64,000 bases of DNA from DAOTXS01 sp034435055 (GCA_034435055.1 DAOTXS010000076.1:109078-173077); one strand, 5' to 3'. Numbered from the stretch's first letter, positions 49,055-57,487 are shown. Numbers and translations: made by a program. Notes: generated by a model not told the origin, from the sequence alone.

Positions 49055-50920
49055 TTAGAACAACCCAAGCACCTTTCCTGTCTTCAAATCAAGATCGACA
49101 TCATAGAACACCGGGCGGGACGGGAGACCCGGCATCGTGCGCATTGTGCCGCAAAGTGGATACAAGAATCCGGCGCCCACACTCGCGCGAATATCGCGCA
49201 CCGGCAGACGAAAGCCGGTGGGACGCCCTTTTAAATTGGCATCGTGGGATAGGGATAGGTGCGACTTTGCCATATTGATTGGCAGCTTGTCGAAGCCGAG
49301 TTTGGTGTAGAGTTCGATCTTGGCTTCAGCTTCAGGGGTATAATCCACACCTGCCGCGCCGTACACTTTGGTCGCGATGGTTTCGATCTTTTGCTTGATC
49401 GACATATCGAGCGGGTAGAGGAATTCAAAGTTGCTCTTTTGTTTGCACGCGTCCATCACCGCTTCGGCAAGTTCAAGCGCGCCCTTGCCGCCATTCATCC
49501 AGTGCGTGCAAGGCACCGCCACCGAACCGGCTTCCTCGACAAGGCGCTTGACGAGCGCGACTTCGGCTTTGGTATCGTACTTGAAGGAGTTGATCGCGAC
49601 GACCACCGGCAAGCCAAACAATTTGGCATTCTCGATGTGCTTGAGCAAGTTCGGCATCCCTTTTTCGAGCAATGCCAAATTCTCTTCAGTGTATGCTTTG
49701 TCCAGTGGACGCCCGGCGACGACTTTGGGTCCGCCGCCGTGCATCTTGAGCGCGCGGATGGTGGCGACCATCACGACGGCATTGGGAATCAAGCCGGAAT
49801 AGCGGCACTTGATGTCCATGAATTTTTCCATCCCGATGTCCGCGCCAAAGCCGGATTCCGTCACGACGTAATCGCCAAGTTTCAGTGCGATTTGGTCAGC
49901 CACAATCGACGAGTTGCCGTGCGCGATGTTCGCAAATGGACCGGCGTGCACGAACGCGGGCGTGCCTTCGAGTGTCTGCATCAAGTTGGGGAGCAAGGCG
50001 TCTTTCATCAAAACCGTCATCGCGCCGGCAACACCCAGGTCTTCGGCGGTAACCGCTTCGCCTTTGGTGTTCGTGCCGATGACGATGCGGCTGAAGCGTT
50101 CGCGCATATCTTCGATGCTCGTCGTCAACGCGAGAATCGCCATCACTTCCGAAGCAACCGCAATATCGTACCCGGTGATGCGCTCGTTGCCTTTTTCTTC
50201 ATCACCCAAACCAATTTGAATTTTGCGGAGCAAGCGGTCGTTAATATCGACGACGCGCATCCACGTGATCGATGCCGGGTCAATGTCGAGCCGGAACAAA
50301 CGGCGTTTGTCTTCCGCGTTCAAGTCGGCAAGTTTGTTCGCTTTGATGCCAAGGCGCTTGGCGCGTTTCTGAATTGACGGCGCGAACATGCCATCGGGGC
50401 AAAGTGCTTGCGCCAGTTTATCGTCATCGGTGATTGCGCGTTCGTGCAACATGCGCGCATCGATGGCGGCGGCAAGCAGGTTGTTTGCGGCGCTGACGGC
50501 GTGAATGTCGCCGGTCAAATGGAGATTGAAATCTTCCATCGGCACGATTTGCGAATAACCGCCGCCGGCGGCGCCACCTTTGATCCCAAACGTCGGACCC
50601 ATCGAGGGTTGGCGGATGCAGGTGATGACGTTTTGTTTCAAATGCGCGCCGAGCGCTTGCGAGAGCCCGACCGTCGTGGTTGTTTTACCTTCGCCGAGGG
50701 GAGTTGGCGTGATTGCAGTAACGTCGATGTACTTACCTTGCTTGCGTTTCTTGAGACGATCGCGCACTTCGAGGTGAACTTTGGCTTTGTAGGGACCATA
50801 CAGTTCGAGTTCTTTTGCTTTGAGACCGATTTCTTCCGCAACCTGAAGAATCGGTTTCAGTTTGCACGCTTGCGCGATTTCAATGTCGCTTGGTACTGGG
50901 TGTTTGATCTTGATTGCCAT
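49055..50920 (-). CDS. fhs: Formate--tetrahydrofolate ligase
   Basis: A 621-residue enzyme, about 60 residues longer than the usual ~557. It has ITPTPLGEGKTTTTVGLSQA (P-loop), RQPSMGPTFGIKGGAAGGGY, DFNLHLTGDIHAVSAANNLL and RASVGAGFLYPLCGTMRTM. It forms formyl-THF from formate, ATP and THF: the first folate step of the pathway. The ATG at 50920 is chosen; a longer frame lacks support. A promoter lies at 50993-51021. It heads the minus-strand island. Confidence 0.95.
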   Translation of the reverse strand: MAIKIKHPVPSDIEIAQACKLKPILQVAEEIGLKAKELELYGPYKAKVHLEVRDRLKKRKQGKYIDVTAITPTPLGEGKTTTTVGLSQALGAHLKQNVITCIRQPSMGPTFGIKGGAAGGGYSQIVPMEDFNLHLTGDIHAVSAANNLLAAAIDARMLHERAITDDDKLAQALCPDGMFAPSIQKRAKRLGIKANKLADLNAEDKRRLFRLDIDPASITWMRVVDINDRLLRKIQIGLGDEEKGNERITGYDIAVASEVMAILALTTSIEDMRERFSRIVIGTNTKGEAVTAEDLGVAGAMTVLMKDALLPNLMQTLEGTPAFVHAGPFANIAHGNSSIVADQIALKLGDYVVTESGFGADIGMEKFMDIKCRYSGLIPNAVVMVATIRALKMHGGGPKVVAGRPLDKAYTEENLALLEKGMPNLLKHIENAKLFGLPVVVAINSFKYDTKAEVALVKRLVEEAGSVAVPCTHWMNGGKGALELAEAVMDACKQKSNFEFLYPLDMSIKQKIETIATKVYGAAGVDYTPEAEAKIELYTKLGFDKLPINMAKSHLSLSHDANLKGRPTGFRLPVRDIRASVGAGFLYPLCGTMRTMPGLPSRPVFYDVDLDLKTGKVLGLF

Positions 50921-50965
50921 CTTTGGCTTTCTCCTCCGGTGCATCTTTGCAAATAGAATACGAAT

Positions 50966-50983
50966 GGAGATTGCAAAATCTCC
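50966..50983 (-). promoter_or_regulatory. Short hairpin at the 5' end of the fhs transcript
   Basis: GGAGATT/AATCTCC with a 4-nt loop, a perfect 7-bp stem located at the predicted transcription start. Possibly an RNA-stabilising or regulatory hairpin. Confidence 0.45.
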
Positions 50984-50992
50984 TGTGTTAGC

Positions 50993-51021
50993 ATAACAAA
51001 TAGCGGTCAAAATCGAGTCAA
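50993..51021 (-). promoter_or_regulatory. Probable promoter of the Wood-Ljungdahl island (fhs)
   Basis: TTGACT (51021-51016) and TGTTAT (50998-50993) are separated by 17 bp on the minus strand; start near 50986. Confidence 0.6.
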
Positions 51022-51089
51022 AAAGCAGTAGAACCTTCGTCAAAGATAGGAAAGTTGTTCATTGCCGTTGGCGCACCAGCAGTCGGATG

Positions 51090-51122
51090 AAAATTTGCCA
51101 TAGAGAGCATAAACTCTATGGC
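51090..51122 (-). terminator. Terminator after the PPase-like gene
   Basis: On the minus strand GCCATAGAG/CTCTATGGC with an 8-nt loop is followed by AAATTTTC. It lies about 50 nt past the 51174 stop. Confidence 0.6.
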
Positions 51123-51173
51123 TATTTTCAGAGGAGCATGGGAAGCAGACTACAATTCAAGCCGCATCATCAT

Positions 51174-52592
51174 TCAGTCAGGTTGTGTACCCAGTTCTTG
51201 GGTCGTACGCCAACAGGCGTTGAAACCGGCAAAGGAGGTAATGGGAAAGGCAATCTCGAAAGGTTGCGACTGCGCTGTCCACAGTTTAAGCCACGAGGCA
51301 AACACGGAATAGCAAATTTCGGACGCCAGAATATCTTGGGCCGCAAGGGTAATCAATTTCTCTGGCGTTCGCTGAGCGATCATTAGCACGCGACGATTGG
51401 TTACGGTGAGTAGGCGCAGATCGCCATCCGCCCACGCCGGGACAAAGGTTTGCGCACAAATGATTTCGTTGTTCAATTGTTGAGTCAGGATGGTTTGCAA
51501 CTGAGCCAGGCGCGCCGCCGTCTGCTGGCGATCTTGGTCCATCGGATCGTCCAGATAAAGCCGGGGCGCGCCGGGGATGAACACGCGCCGCAAACGTTGA
51601 TCGTTCGATCGAGGGGCGAACGCGTTCAACAATCGTACCGCTTGCTCCAACTCGGCGCGTGCCGCGTGGGGAAACTCGATTCGAAAAGTATGGCGTGCGC
51701 CGGGCGCATTCGTGCTGACGATTTCTAGCACGCTGTGACTAGAGTGCGTGAGGGTGGCTTGCGCCACCCGTTCGATTGCGACTGTGCGCGCGATGTAGCC
51801 ATAGCCGCCTTCTACCGGAACCGTGGGCGTTACCGGATCAACGAGCCAGAGACATTGTTGATCGGTGATGACGAGCAAGCCCTCGCGGACGGTTTTGCCG
51901 CCCAGCCCGGCAATGCGATGAAACGTCAAGCGGGGACGATGCACCCAAAAGAGGATGCGCTCATCGGCGCGCAAGCACAAACGCAAGTGTTGTTGAAAAC
52001 GATATGGCACGGTGAAGAGAGCGGCTTCGGCTTGTGTGTGTAAGGTGGTCTCGCGGGCAAGTTGCGCAATGGGCGAGCGTTCGTCGGCTTCCCACGCGGG
52101 GCGTGCCCGGCTGTGTTCGTGTTCTTCCGCTTGCGCCAGCCGGGCACGTTGGCGTGCCAGATGCACAATTTCTTCCGCGGCAATGGCATCCAGCCAGCGC
52201 GCCGATTCTTCGAGCAAGCGTTGGAGCATGGCACGATGCACGGCAGGCAAATCGTTGAACGCGTGTGCGTGCGCGTACCGGGAATCGGCGGTGGGGACGG
52301 CAACAATCACGCGCTCGAGCAACTCGCCGCGACGAAATTCCAATGCGCCAACTGCACGTGCGGTAACCCGGGTTTCCGGCGCAATGGGCAGATCGGCAAT
52401 GATCCATGCCCGCAACGCTTCGCCGCGTGGCGTAACCGCATTCACGACAATACCCCGTTCCGCAAAGGTATCGTCGGTTACGCGCCACACGCCGTCCAAG
52501 CGAAGGGTATGCGCTCCGTGATCGTACGCGTAAGCGTACACATCGGCAGAGGGATGTTGGATGAGGACATCAAACGTGTATGGCAGGGGCAT
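51174..52592 (-). CDS. Pyrophosphatase-like domain fused to PH-like region, probably non-catalytic
   Basis: A 472-residue protein. Residues 1-140 follow family I inorganic pyrophosphatase: AYAYDHGAHTLRLDGVW (like KYEYD...LDR), VTARAVGALEFR, VIVAVPTADSRYAHAHAFND. The catalytic DGDPLD loop is absent, so hydrolysis is unlikely. The rest (about 200-470) has two regions with strands such as EGLLVITDQQCLWLVD and LRLLTVTNRRVLMIAQRTPE, typical of bacterial PH-like domains. It may bind a phosphorylated ligand or lipid. It is the last gene of the antiporter operon. Confidence 0.62.
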   Translation of the reverse strand: MPLPYTFDVLIQHPSADVYAYAYDHGAHTLRLDGVWRVTDDTFAERGIVVNAVTPRGEALRAWIIADLPIAPETRVTARAVGALEFRRGELLERVIVAVPTADSRYAHAHAFNDLPAVHRAMLQRLLEESARWLDAIAAEEIVHLARQRARLAQAEEHEHSRARPAWEADERSPIAQLARETTLHTQAEAALFTVPYRFQQHLRLCLRADERILFWVHRPRLTFHRIAGLGGKTVREGLLVITDQQCLWLVDPVTPTVPVEGGYGYIARTVAIERVAQATLTHSSHSVLEIVSTNAPGARHTFRIEFPHAARAELEQAVRLLNAFAPRSNDQRLRRVFIPGAPRLYLDDPMDQDRQQTAARLAQLQTILTQQLNNEIICAQTFVPAWADGDLRLLTVTNRRVLMIAQRTPEKLITLAAQDILASEICYSVFASWLKLWTAQSQPFEIAFPITSFAGFNACWRTTQELGTQPD

Positions 52593-52603
52593 TGCCTTGA
52601 TCT

Positions 52604-53809
52604 TTATCCTTCTTCGTCCGGTCCTTCATCGGCGAGGACAGGAACCGCTTGGGTGGCTGGGGCAGGCAACAAATGACGCGGGAGAAAAGCCAGCCCCGCA
52701 ATCAAGGTCGGAATGACCGCGCTGGCGATGACGACAGCGACCAGAAAGGAATATTGTTCCGGCGTTATAATCTGATGCGAGAGACCATAGAGCGCGGAAA
52801 TCGTACCAAAGGTTAAACCAGTGGACATGAGCAAGGTATAATACCACCGCTCGTCCTTTCTTTGCCGAAAGAAGCCGATCACCGGATACAGTCCGAGAAT
52901 TTTTGAGAACACCTTACCACCGAGCAAGACCAAGAAGGCAAAGGGCGCCGAAACGAGTGCGGGTAACGACACAAATGTCCCAGCACGAATAAAGTAAAAG
53001 GGCGTAAGGAATCCGATCGTGAGCGTACGCAGACGGCGCAGCCAAAAGGTGTCGCCATTTGAAAACTCGGCAAGCATCACCCCGACGAGATAAGCCGGAA
53101 GCACCGCTTCGCTTCCCGACCACAGCGCCAGAACGCCCAAACCAAAGAGCACAAAGATGACCCATTTGGTTCGAATGGCGGCAGTCCGGTTACCATACGT
53201 GCGGGTTAACCAACGACTGACGATAGGTAAAAGAGCCAGCACCAAAATGCTGACGCCGATGAAGACAATCGTCTTGGCGGTAAATGGCGCAAAGAGCAAA
53301 CCCAGCGCGATCACGGTGCCCAAGTCATTGATAAAGCATGCTCCCAGAATTCCCTTGCCAAAATCGGTTTGATTCAAGCCGGTTTCCAGCATCACAGCAT
53401 AGACGACCGCCATCGAAGTGGTGGACAGGGCAACGCCGGCCAGCAAACTGGCTTGCGGGTCCCACCCCAAGATGAATCGTGCGACGGCAGCGCAACCAAG
53501 GAAAGGCGCCAAGAAACCGATCAGCCCGACCAAAGATACCTCTTTTATTTTGAGACGAATGACCTCCGCTTCCAGTTCGGCGCCCGCCAGAAACGTGAGC
53601 AAGATGGCACCGGAGGAAGCGAGAAAACGCAACCATTCAGAATTCACACCTAGAGCGTCTACCTTGCCAAACCAGCCAACGCCTGCCGCAACGATCACAC
53701 CCACACAGATTTCAACCAGCGCAATCGAGATGCGCAAGTGATAAGCAATTATTGCCGAGAGAATGGCTAACCCAAGCCATAGTGTGGCAATAGCAAAGAT
53801 CTGTTCCAT
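52604..53809 (-). CDS. CPA2-family cation:proton antiporter
   Basis: A 401-residue protein with about 12 helices. ALSTTSMAVVYAVM and FGKGILGACFINDLGTVIAL contain the ND motif of the ion site, as in KefB/NapA-like exchangers. It has no C-terminal KTN/TrkA nucleotide domain; a short charged tail ends it. It exchanges Na+ or K+ for H+. It is in the operon led by the DUF6062-like gene, behind an attenuator. Confidence 0.9.
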   Translation of the reverse strand: MEQIFAIATLWLGLAILSAIIAYHLRISIALVEICVGVIVAAGVGWFGKVDALGVNSEWLRFLASSGAILLTFLAGAELEAEVIRLKIKEVSLVGLIGFLAPFLGCAAVARFILGWDPQASLLAGVALSTTSMAVVYAVMLETGLNQTDFGKGILGACFINDLGTVIALGLLFAPFTAKTIVFIGVSILVLALLPIVSRWLTRTYGNRTAAIRTKWVIFVLFGLGVLALWSGSEAVLPAYLVGVMLAEFSNGDTFWLRRLRTLTIGFLTPFYFIRAGTFVSLPALVSAPFAFLVLLGGKVFSKILGLYPVIGFFRQRKDERWYYTLLMSTGLTFGTISALYGLSHQIITPEQYSFLVAVVIASAVIPTLIAGLAFLPRHLLPAPATQAVPVLADEGPDEEG

Positions 53810-53877
53810 TTATTTCTCCTTTTTTCATTTTGACAAGATATTTGGAGTCTCTGCGATACTTTGGGAAACCCCATCCC

Positions 53878-54312
53878 CTAATGATCCTCATCGCGCAATT
53901 CTTCTCCGCGTGCCACGGCAGAGATTTGAAATAACAAGTGCATCAGTCGTTCAAGGACTGGCTCCAGCGTTGCTTCAAGTGCGTCATCTACGTTGCCATA
54001 GTTGCCCAACTTGCGCGGGCGCATCTCTTCCAACATCTCCCACGTCAAAGCCAGCGTGCCAGCAATGTAACGCGCCACGTTCTGCTCTTCGATCGGCAAG
54101 TCGAACGTGAGCGCGGCGCGACGAATCTCTTCCCGCATCGTTTGGATGAGCCGCTCCATTTGCGCGCGTTGAGGCGGCGTGAACGATGCCACCCGCCGAT
54201 ACAAGATACCGTACTCGTCGTGATTCATCACGCGCTCGATATTGGCGAGCGTTTCTTCCAGATGACGCAACGTTACCGCCAGTGCGCGTCGCTGGTTATC
54301 GTTCAAACTCAT
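53878..54312 (-). CDS. Helical hypothetical protein coupled to the DUF6062-like gene
   Basis: A 144-residue, mostly helical acidic protein (RRALAVTLRHLEETLANIER, ERLIQTMREEIRRAALTFDL). No family is recognised. Its ATG overlaps the upstream stop by 4 nt (ATGA), so its translation is coupled to the DUF6062-like protein. The two may work as a pair. The antiporter gene follows 68 bp later. Confidence 0.72.
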   Translation of the reverse strand: MSLNDNQRRALAVTLRHLEETLANIERVMNHDEYGILYRRVASFTPPQRAQMERLIQTMREEIRRAALTFDLPIEEQNVARYIAGTLALTWEMLEEMRPRKLGNYGNVDDALEATLEPVLERLMHLLFQISAVARGEELRDEDH

Positions 54313-55052
54313 GGCTTGCCCACAAAAAACTCGACGGCGCGCAACCACGCCGATTGCTCTGCCGCAATTTTGGGTTCATCGCGATAATCCCAAATCTGCT
54401 TGCGGAGGTACTCGGCGAGTTGATGCGCCAACGTCTCCAACTTGGCTTCCGCGGTCTCGATCAGAAACACGCGCGTTGCCGGGTCATCACTTGTTTCGAT
54501 TGCTGCGCGCAGATGGGGCAAACACAACCCCATCGAGGCACGATACCGCTTGCGAAACTCTCCCTCCGCGCATGCTTTGCCCAAAGCGTCCACGTACGCG
54601 ACTTGGGTCTCGCGGCCAATCTGACATACCCGGCATTCCGCCTGCGCAACCAGCGCGGAAGGAAATCCAATGATGTACCGCTCAAACGACTTGCGCCTCA
54701 ACCACTTGTACACCATTTGGCATCCGCGTTCCAGCCAAGACAAGCGCGCCCAAAGATTCTCTCGCTGGCGCAACTCGGCTAATCCTTGCCGTGCCCGGTG
54801 GGTCAAGTCTTGGTAGAGAATGCCAGTGCCCAGTCCTCCCCCAAACCGGTCGCGTTCGGTTTCCACCAATTGCCACGCATGCGATCGGCAAAAACCCAAA
54901 GCGTCAACAAAACGTGCGCGGGTGTTACTATCGTTCACATTCTCCCAGAGCAACATGAAAATGTAGCGCGCTTCATACGTGCGTTTCAAGTAGCAAACGG
55001 GACACTCGGCTTGCTGAAACGCATTCACCAGATTAAACGTCAAAATATCCAT
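54309..55052 (-). CDS. DUF6062-like cysteine/histidine protein
   Basis: A 247-residue helical protein with two similar halves: AECPVCYLKRTYEARYIFML then GFCRSHAW, and AECRVCQIGRETQVAY then GLCLPHLR. The C-x2-C plus C-x2-H pairs look like two zinc or Fe-S sites. This pattern is that of DUF6062 proteins, whose function is unknown. It heads a four-gene operon with a strong promoter and a leader attenuator, unusual for a hypothetical gene. Confidence 0.7.
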   Translation of the reverse strand: MDILTFNLVNAFQQAECPVCYLKRTYEARYIFMLLWENVNDSNTRARFVDALGFCRSHAWQLVETERDRFGGGLGTGILYQDLTHRARQGLAELRQRENLWARLSWLERGCQMVYKWLRRKSFERYIIGFPSALVAQAECRVCQIGRETQVAYVDALGKACAEGEFRKRYRASMGLCLPHLRAAIETSDDPATRVFLIETAEAKLETLAHQLAEYLRKQIWDYRDEPKIAAEQSAWLRAVEFFVGKP

Positions 55053-55068
55053 CGTTTAACAAACAAAA

Positions 55069-55099
55069 AGCCCCTACGGAAAAAGAACCCGTAGAGGCT
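55069..55099 (-). terminator. Leader attenuator terminator of the DUF6062-antiporter operon
   Basis: On the minus strand AGCCTCTACGG/CCGTAGGGGCT (one mismatch) is followed by TTTTTGTTTG. It lies 15 nt upstream of the ATG and downstream of the promoter at 55160. Confidence 0.8.
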
Positions 55100-55133
55100 A
55101 TCAGTCGGCAAGCCGACAATTGTTGCGAGCCTC
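55094..55133 (-). promoter_or_regulatory. Antiterminator stem and internal hairpin
   Basis: GAGGCT (55133-55128) can pair with AGCCTC (55099-55094), the 5' half of the terminator, enclosing the perfect GTCGG/CCGAC hairpin at 55104-55117. The two structures exclude each other, as in a riboswitch or protein-controlled attenuator. The ligand is not known. Confidence 0.6.
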
Positions 55134-55159
55134 ATCGCGTATGTGATTGAGTGGTTACG

Positions 55160-55187
55160 ATTATAATCAAATCAATCGGCAAGTCAA
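55160..55187 (-). promoter_or_regulatory. Promoter of the DUF6062-antiporter operon
   Basis: TTGACT (55187-55182) and TATAAT (55165-55160), 16 bp apart, minus strand. The leader of ~100 nt contains the attenuator. Confidence 0.8.
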
Positions 55188-55261
55188 ATGTTGGCGAAGC
55201 GTTTTGGCTTTCTGGCGTGTTCGTGCTAAAATTGTTCTAGCCCTAATTGGGAGAACCCACC

Positions 55262-56344
55262 ATGACCGATTTCAACCCACGTGCGCTCGCTACTGGCATT
55301 GGCAGTATGCCGCATCTTGACATCGCGACGGCGGTGCGCGTGATGTTCGATAATTTTTCCACGCTCCCGTACTGGCCCCAATTGCCCCAGCGTGATTTTC
55401 GCGAAAATATGTACGCGCAGTATAGCGAGGATTTGCCCGGCATCGTCCTCGATTCTACCAACGAAACGATTAGCGTCATCACCGGCGATGAAACGTTCGC
55501 GCAAGTGGAAGCGTTTTACGCGCGGTATCTTGAAGATAATCCTGACTTGTTTGCCGTCAGTCCCGATTACGCCGCCGGGCTGTACGCGTTGCGCGACGCA
55601 ACGCGCGGCGAAGCGCTCAAGCACGCGCGCTGGCTCAAAGGGCAAGTGACCGGACCGATCAGTTTCGGACTCAAAGTGGTCGACCAAAACTTGAAACCGA
55701 TGTTGTACGATGACGCGTTGCGCGACGTGTTGGTGAAACATCTCGCACGCAAAGCGGCGTGGCAGGAGAAATTTTTATCCGATGTAGGGGCGCGGTTACC
55801 GCGCCCGGGCGAGGAAACCTCGCTCCTACCCACCATCATCTTCGTCGATGAACCATCGCTCGCGTTAATCGGCGCATCGGTCGTTGCCCTCAACCGCGAT
55901 GAGGTTATCCGCGATTTGGAAGAAGTTTTCTCGGCAATCAAAGGACTCAAAGGGACGCACTGTTGCGGCAACACCGATTGGTCGATGCTCCTCGAAACAT
56001 CGGTGAACATCCTCTCGTTCGACGCGCTTAACTACGCAGAAAATCTCGCGCTCTTCGCCGACGACGTGAAAAAGTTTTTGGATCGCGGCGGCGTACTCGC
56101 GTGGGGCATTGTGCCGACCGTCGAAGAGGAAATTGCCAACGCAACCGTAGAATCGTTGGTTGCCCGGCTTGAAGCGGCGATGGGCTTGCTCGTCAAAAAA
56201 GGCATCGACCGGGATTTGCTGTACGAGCGCGCGTTGATCACGCCGGCTTGCGGGCTGGGCACGGTTTCAGTTGCGGCGGCGGAGCGAGCGTTCAAATTGA
56301 CAAGACAAGTTTCGGAACAATTGCAAAGTGCGATAGTGAAATAG
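55262..56344 (+). CDS. MetE/UroD-like zinc methyltransferase family protein
   Basis: A 360-residue TIM-barrel protein of the cobalamin-independent methionine synthase/uroporphyrinogen decarboxylase superfamily. It begins ALATGIGSMPHLD, has the zinc-site candidates GTHCCGNTDW and ITPACGLG, and FVDEPSLALIG. It probably transfers a methyl or corrinoid-bound methyl group; the substrate is unknown. Residues ~175-190 (VGARLPRPGEETSLLP) are encoded by an in-frame REP-B element. GGGAG lies 8 nt before the ATG. The word palindrome at 56326 overlaps the last codons. Confidence 0.8.
   Translation: MTDFNPRALATGIGSMPHLDIATAVRVMFDNFSTLPYWPQLPQRDFRENMYAQYSEDLPGIVLDSTNETISVITGDETFAQVEAFYARYLEDNPDLFAVSPDYAAGLYALRDATRGEALKHARWLKGQVTGPISFGLKVVDQNLKPMLYDDALRDVLVKHLARKAAWQEKFLSDVGARLPRPGEETSLLPTIIFVDEPSLALIGASVVALNRDEVIRDLEEVFSAIKGLKGTHCCGNTDWSMLLETSVNILSFDALNYAENLALFADDVKKFLDRGGVLAWGIVPTVEEEIANATVESLVARLEAAMGLLVKKGIDRDLLYERALITPACGLGTVSVAAAERAFKLTRQVSEQLQSAIVK
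55784..55829. repeat. REP-B palindrome inside the methyltransferase gene
   Basis: GTAGGGGCGCGGT/ACCGCGCC followed by GGGCGAGG/CCTCGCTCCTAC lies in the open frame and encodes about 16 residues. Confidence 0.85.
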
Positions 56345-56437
56345 TGCAATAGTGCGTTAGTTGCTTTATTGTGAAATCAGATTGCGCGGAAAGAAACTAT
56401 CGAACTAACGCACTTTTCACTATTGCACTAACTTAAT
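56326..56437. repeat. Word palindrome, 8-nt words (GTGCGATA type)
   Basis: GTGNNATA octamers on the left, including the stop codon of the methyltransferase gene, and AACTATCG/CACTATTG octamers on the right. Confidence 0.85.
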
Positions 56438-56554
56438 TTTGACCCGGCTTTGACTGCTCTCTGACTTGCCTGTGATATTCTGAACACGCTACGATTGTAG
56501 ATTTTTCTGTCGACTGTCTACTGCTGACTAACTACTGTTTGGATGAGGTTCGCG

Positions 56555-57487
56555 ATGAATTTGCGAAAAATATTTTTTAGCGCGATGATCGCGCTGGTCT
56601 TTTTATTTTCACTCGCGCCGGGCGCACTGGCGCAAGATTCCAATCGATTAGCGCAACTCCAAATCTCCATTTGGCCCGAATACGACCAACCTTCCATCCT
56701 CGTTTTGCTCGACGGCACACTCGCCGACCAGTCCGGTTTACCGCGCGATGTGTCGATCTTGATTCCGACCGGTGCGGAATTGTTCGTTACCACATCTGCC
56801 AACCCCGATGGTTCACTTGCGCCGGAAGTTTCGTCCAAGTCAACCGATTTAGGCGACGGTTTCACGCGCGTAACCTTTACCGTGAGCCAGCCCAAATTCC
56901 GCGTCGAATATTATCACAACCTCTTGCGCGGTGCGCCGGACAAGACCTTCGATTTTGTTTACAAAGCGATTAGCGGTGTCGATCAAGTTACACTGGAAAT
57001 TCAACAGCCGTTGCGCGCGACCAATTTTGCTGTGACGCCGGCAACGCAAACGTCGCGCACCGCGTCCGATGGGTTCAAATATTTCATTCTCCAATTTTCC
57101 AACATCGCCGCGAACCAAACGATCAGCGCGCAAGCCAAATACACCAAAGCCGATAACAATCCATCGGTGCAACCACAAACTTCCCAGCCCTCCGCGCCGG
57201 TTACCACGTCCGCGCCCGTCGCCGATTCAACGAGTACGATTTTTGTTTTGGTCGGTGTGGTGATCGTGGGACTTGCCGGTGTCATCGGATTTTTTCTGTG
57301 GCAACAACGCGCGCGCGAATCTGAAATAAGCGCACCGCGCAAATCGGCGAAGCAATTCCAACGCGAACGCCGGCGCGCGCGCGGCACGGAAAAATCGGCG
57401 TCCGTTTTTTGTACGCAGTGCGGCAACACGTTGGACGCCGACGATAATTTCTGTCCCAAGTGCGGCGCAAAACGTCGAGTGGTGTAA
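56555..57487 (+). CDS. Membrane protein with external domain and cytoplasmic zinc ribbon
   Basis: A 310-residue protein. A signal peptide ends near APGALAQDS. A ~170-residue beta-rich external domain follows, then a Ser/Pro linker and one helix (about 225-250: TIFVLVGVVIVGLAGVIGFF). A basic segment leads to a C-terminal zinc ribbon, CTQCGNTLDADDNFCPKCG. Its stop overlaps the kinase start (TAATG). It may act as the sensory partner of the kinase, which has no sensor domain of its own. GAGG precedes the ATG at 56555. Confidence 0.78.
   Translation: MNLRKIFFSAMIALVFLFSLAPGALAQDSNRLAQLQISIWPEYDQPSILVLLDGTLADQSGLPRDVSILIPTGAELFVTTSANPDGSLAPEVSSKSTDLGDGFTRVTFTVSQPKFRVEYYHNLLRGAPDKTFDFVYKAISGVDQVTLEIQQPLRATNFAVTPATQTSRTASDGFKYFILQFSNIAANQTISAQAKYTKADNNPSVQPQTSQPSAPVTTSAPVADSTSTIFVLVGVVIVGLAGVIGFFLWQQRARESEISAPRKSAKQFQRERRRARGTEKSASVFCTQCGNTLDADDNFCPKCGAKRRVV

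Noticed and set aside
22500..56440. CRISPR array
   Set aside because: The repeats are 7-9-nt words in palindromes without spacers, and no cas genes are present.
56440..56490. Promoter for the zinc-ribbon/kinase/ANTAR operon (TTGACT with a TGATAT-like box)
   Set aside because: The -10 match is too weak to list as a feature.
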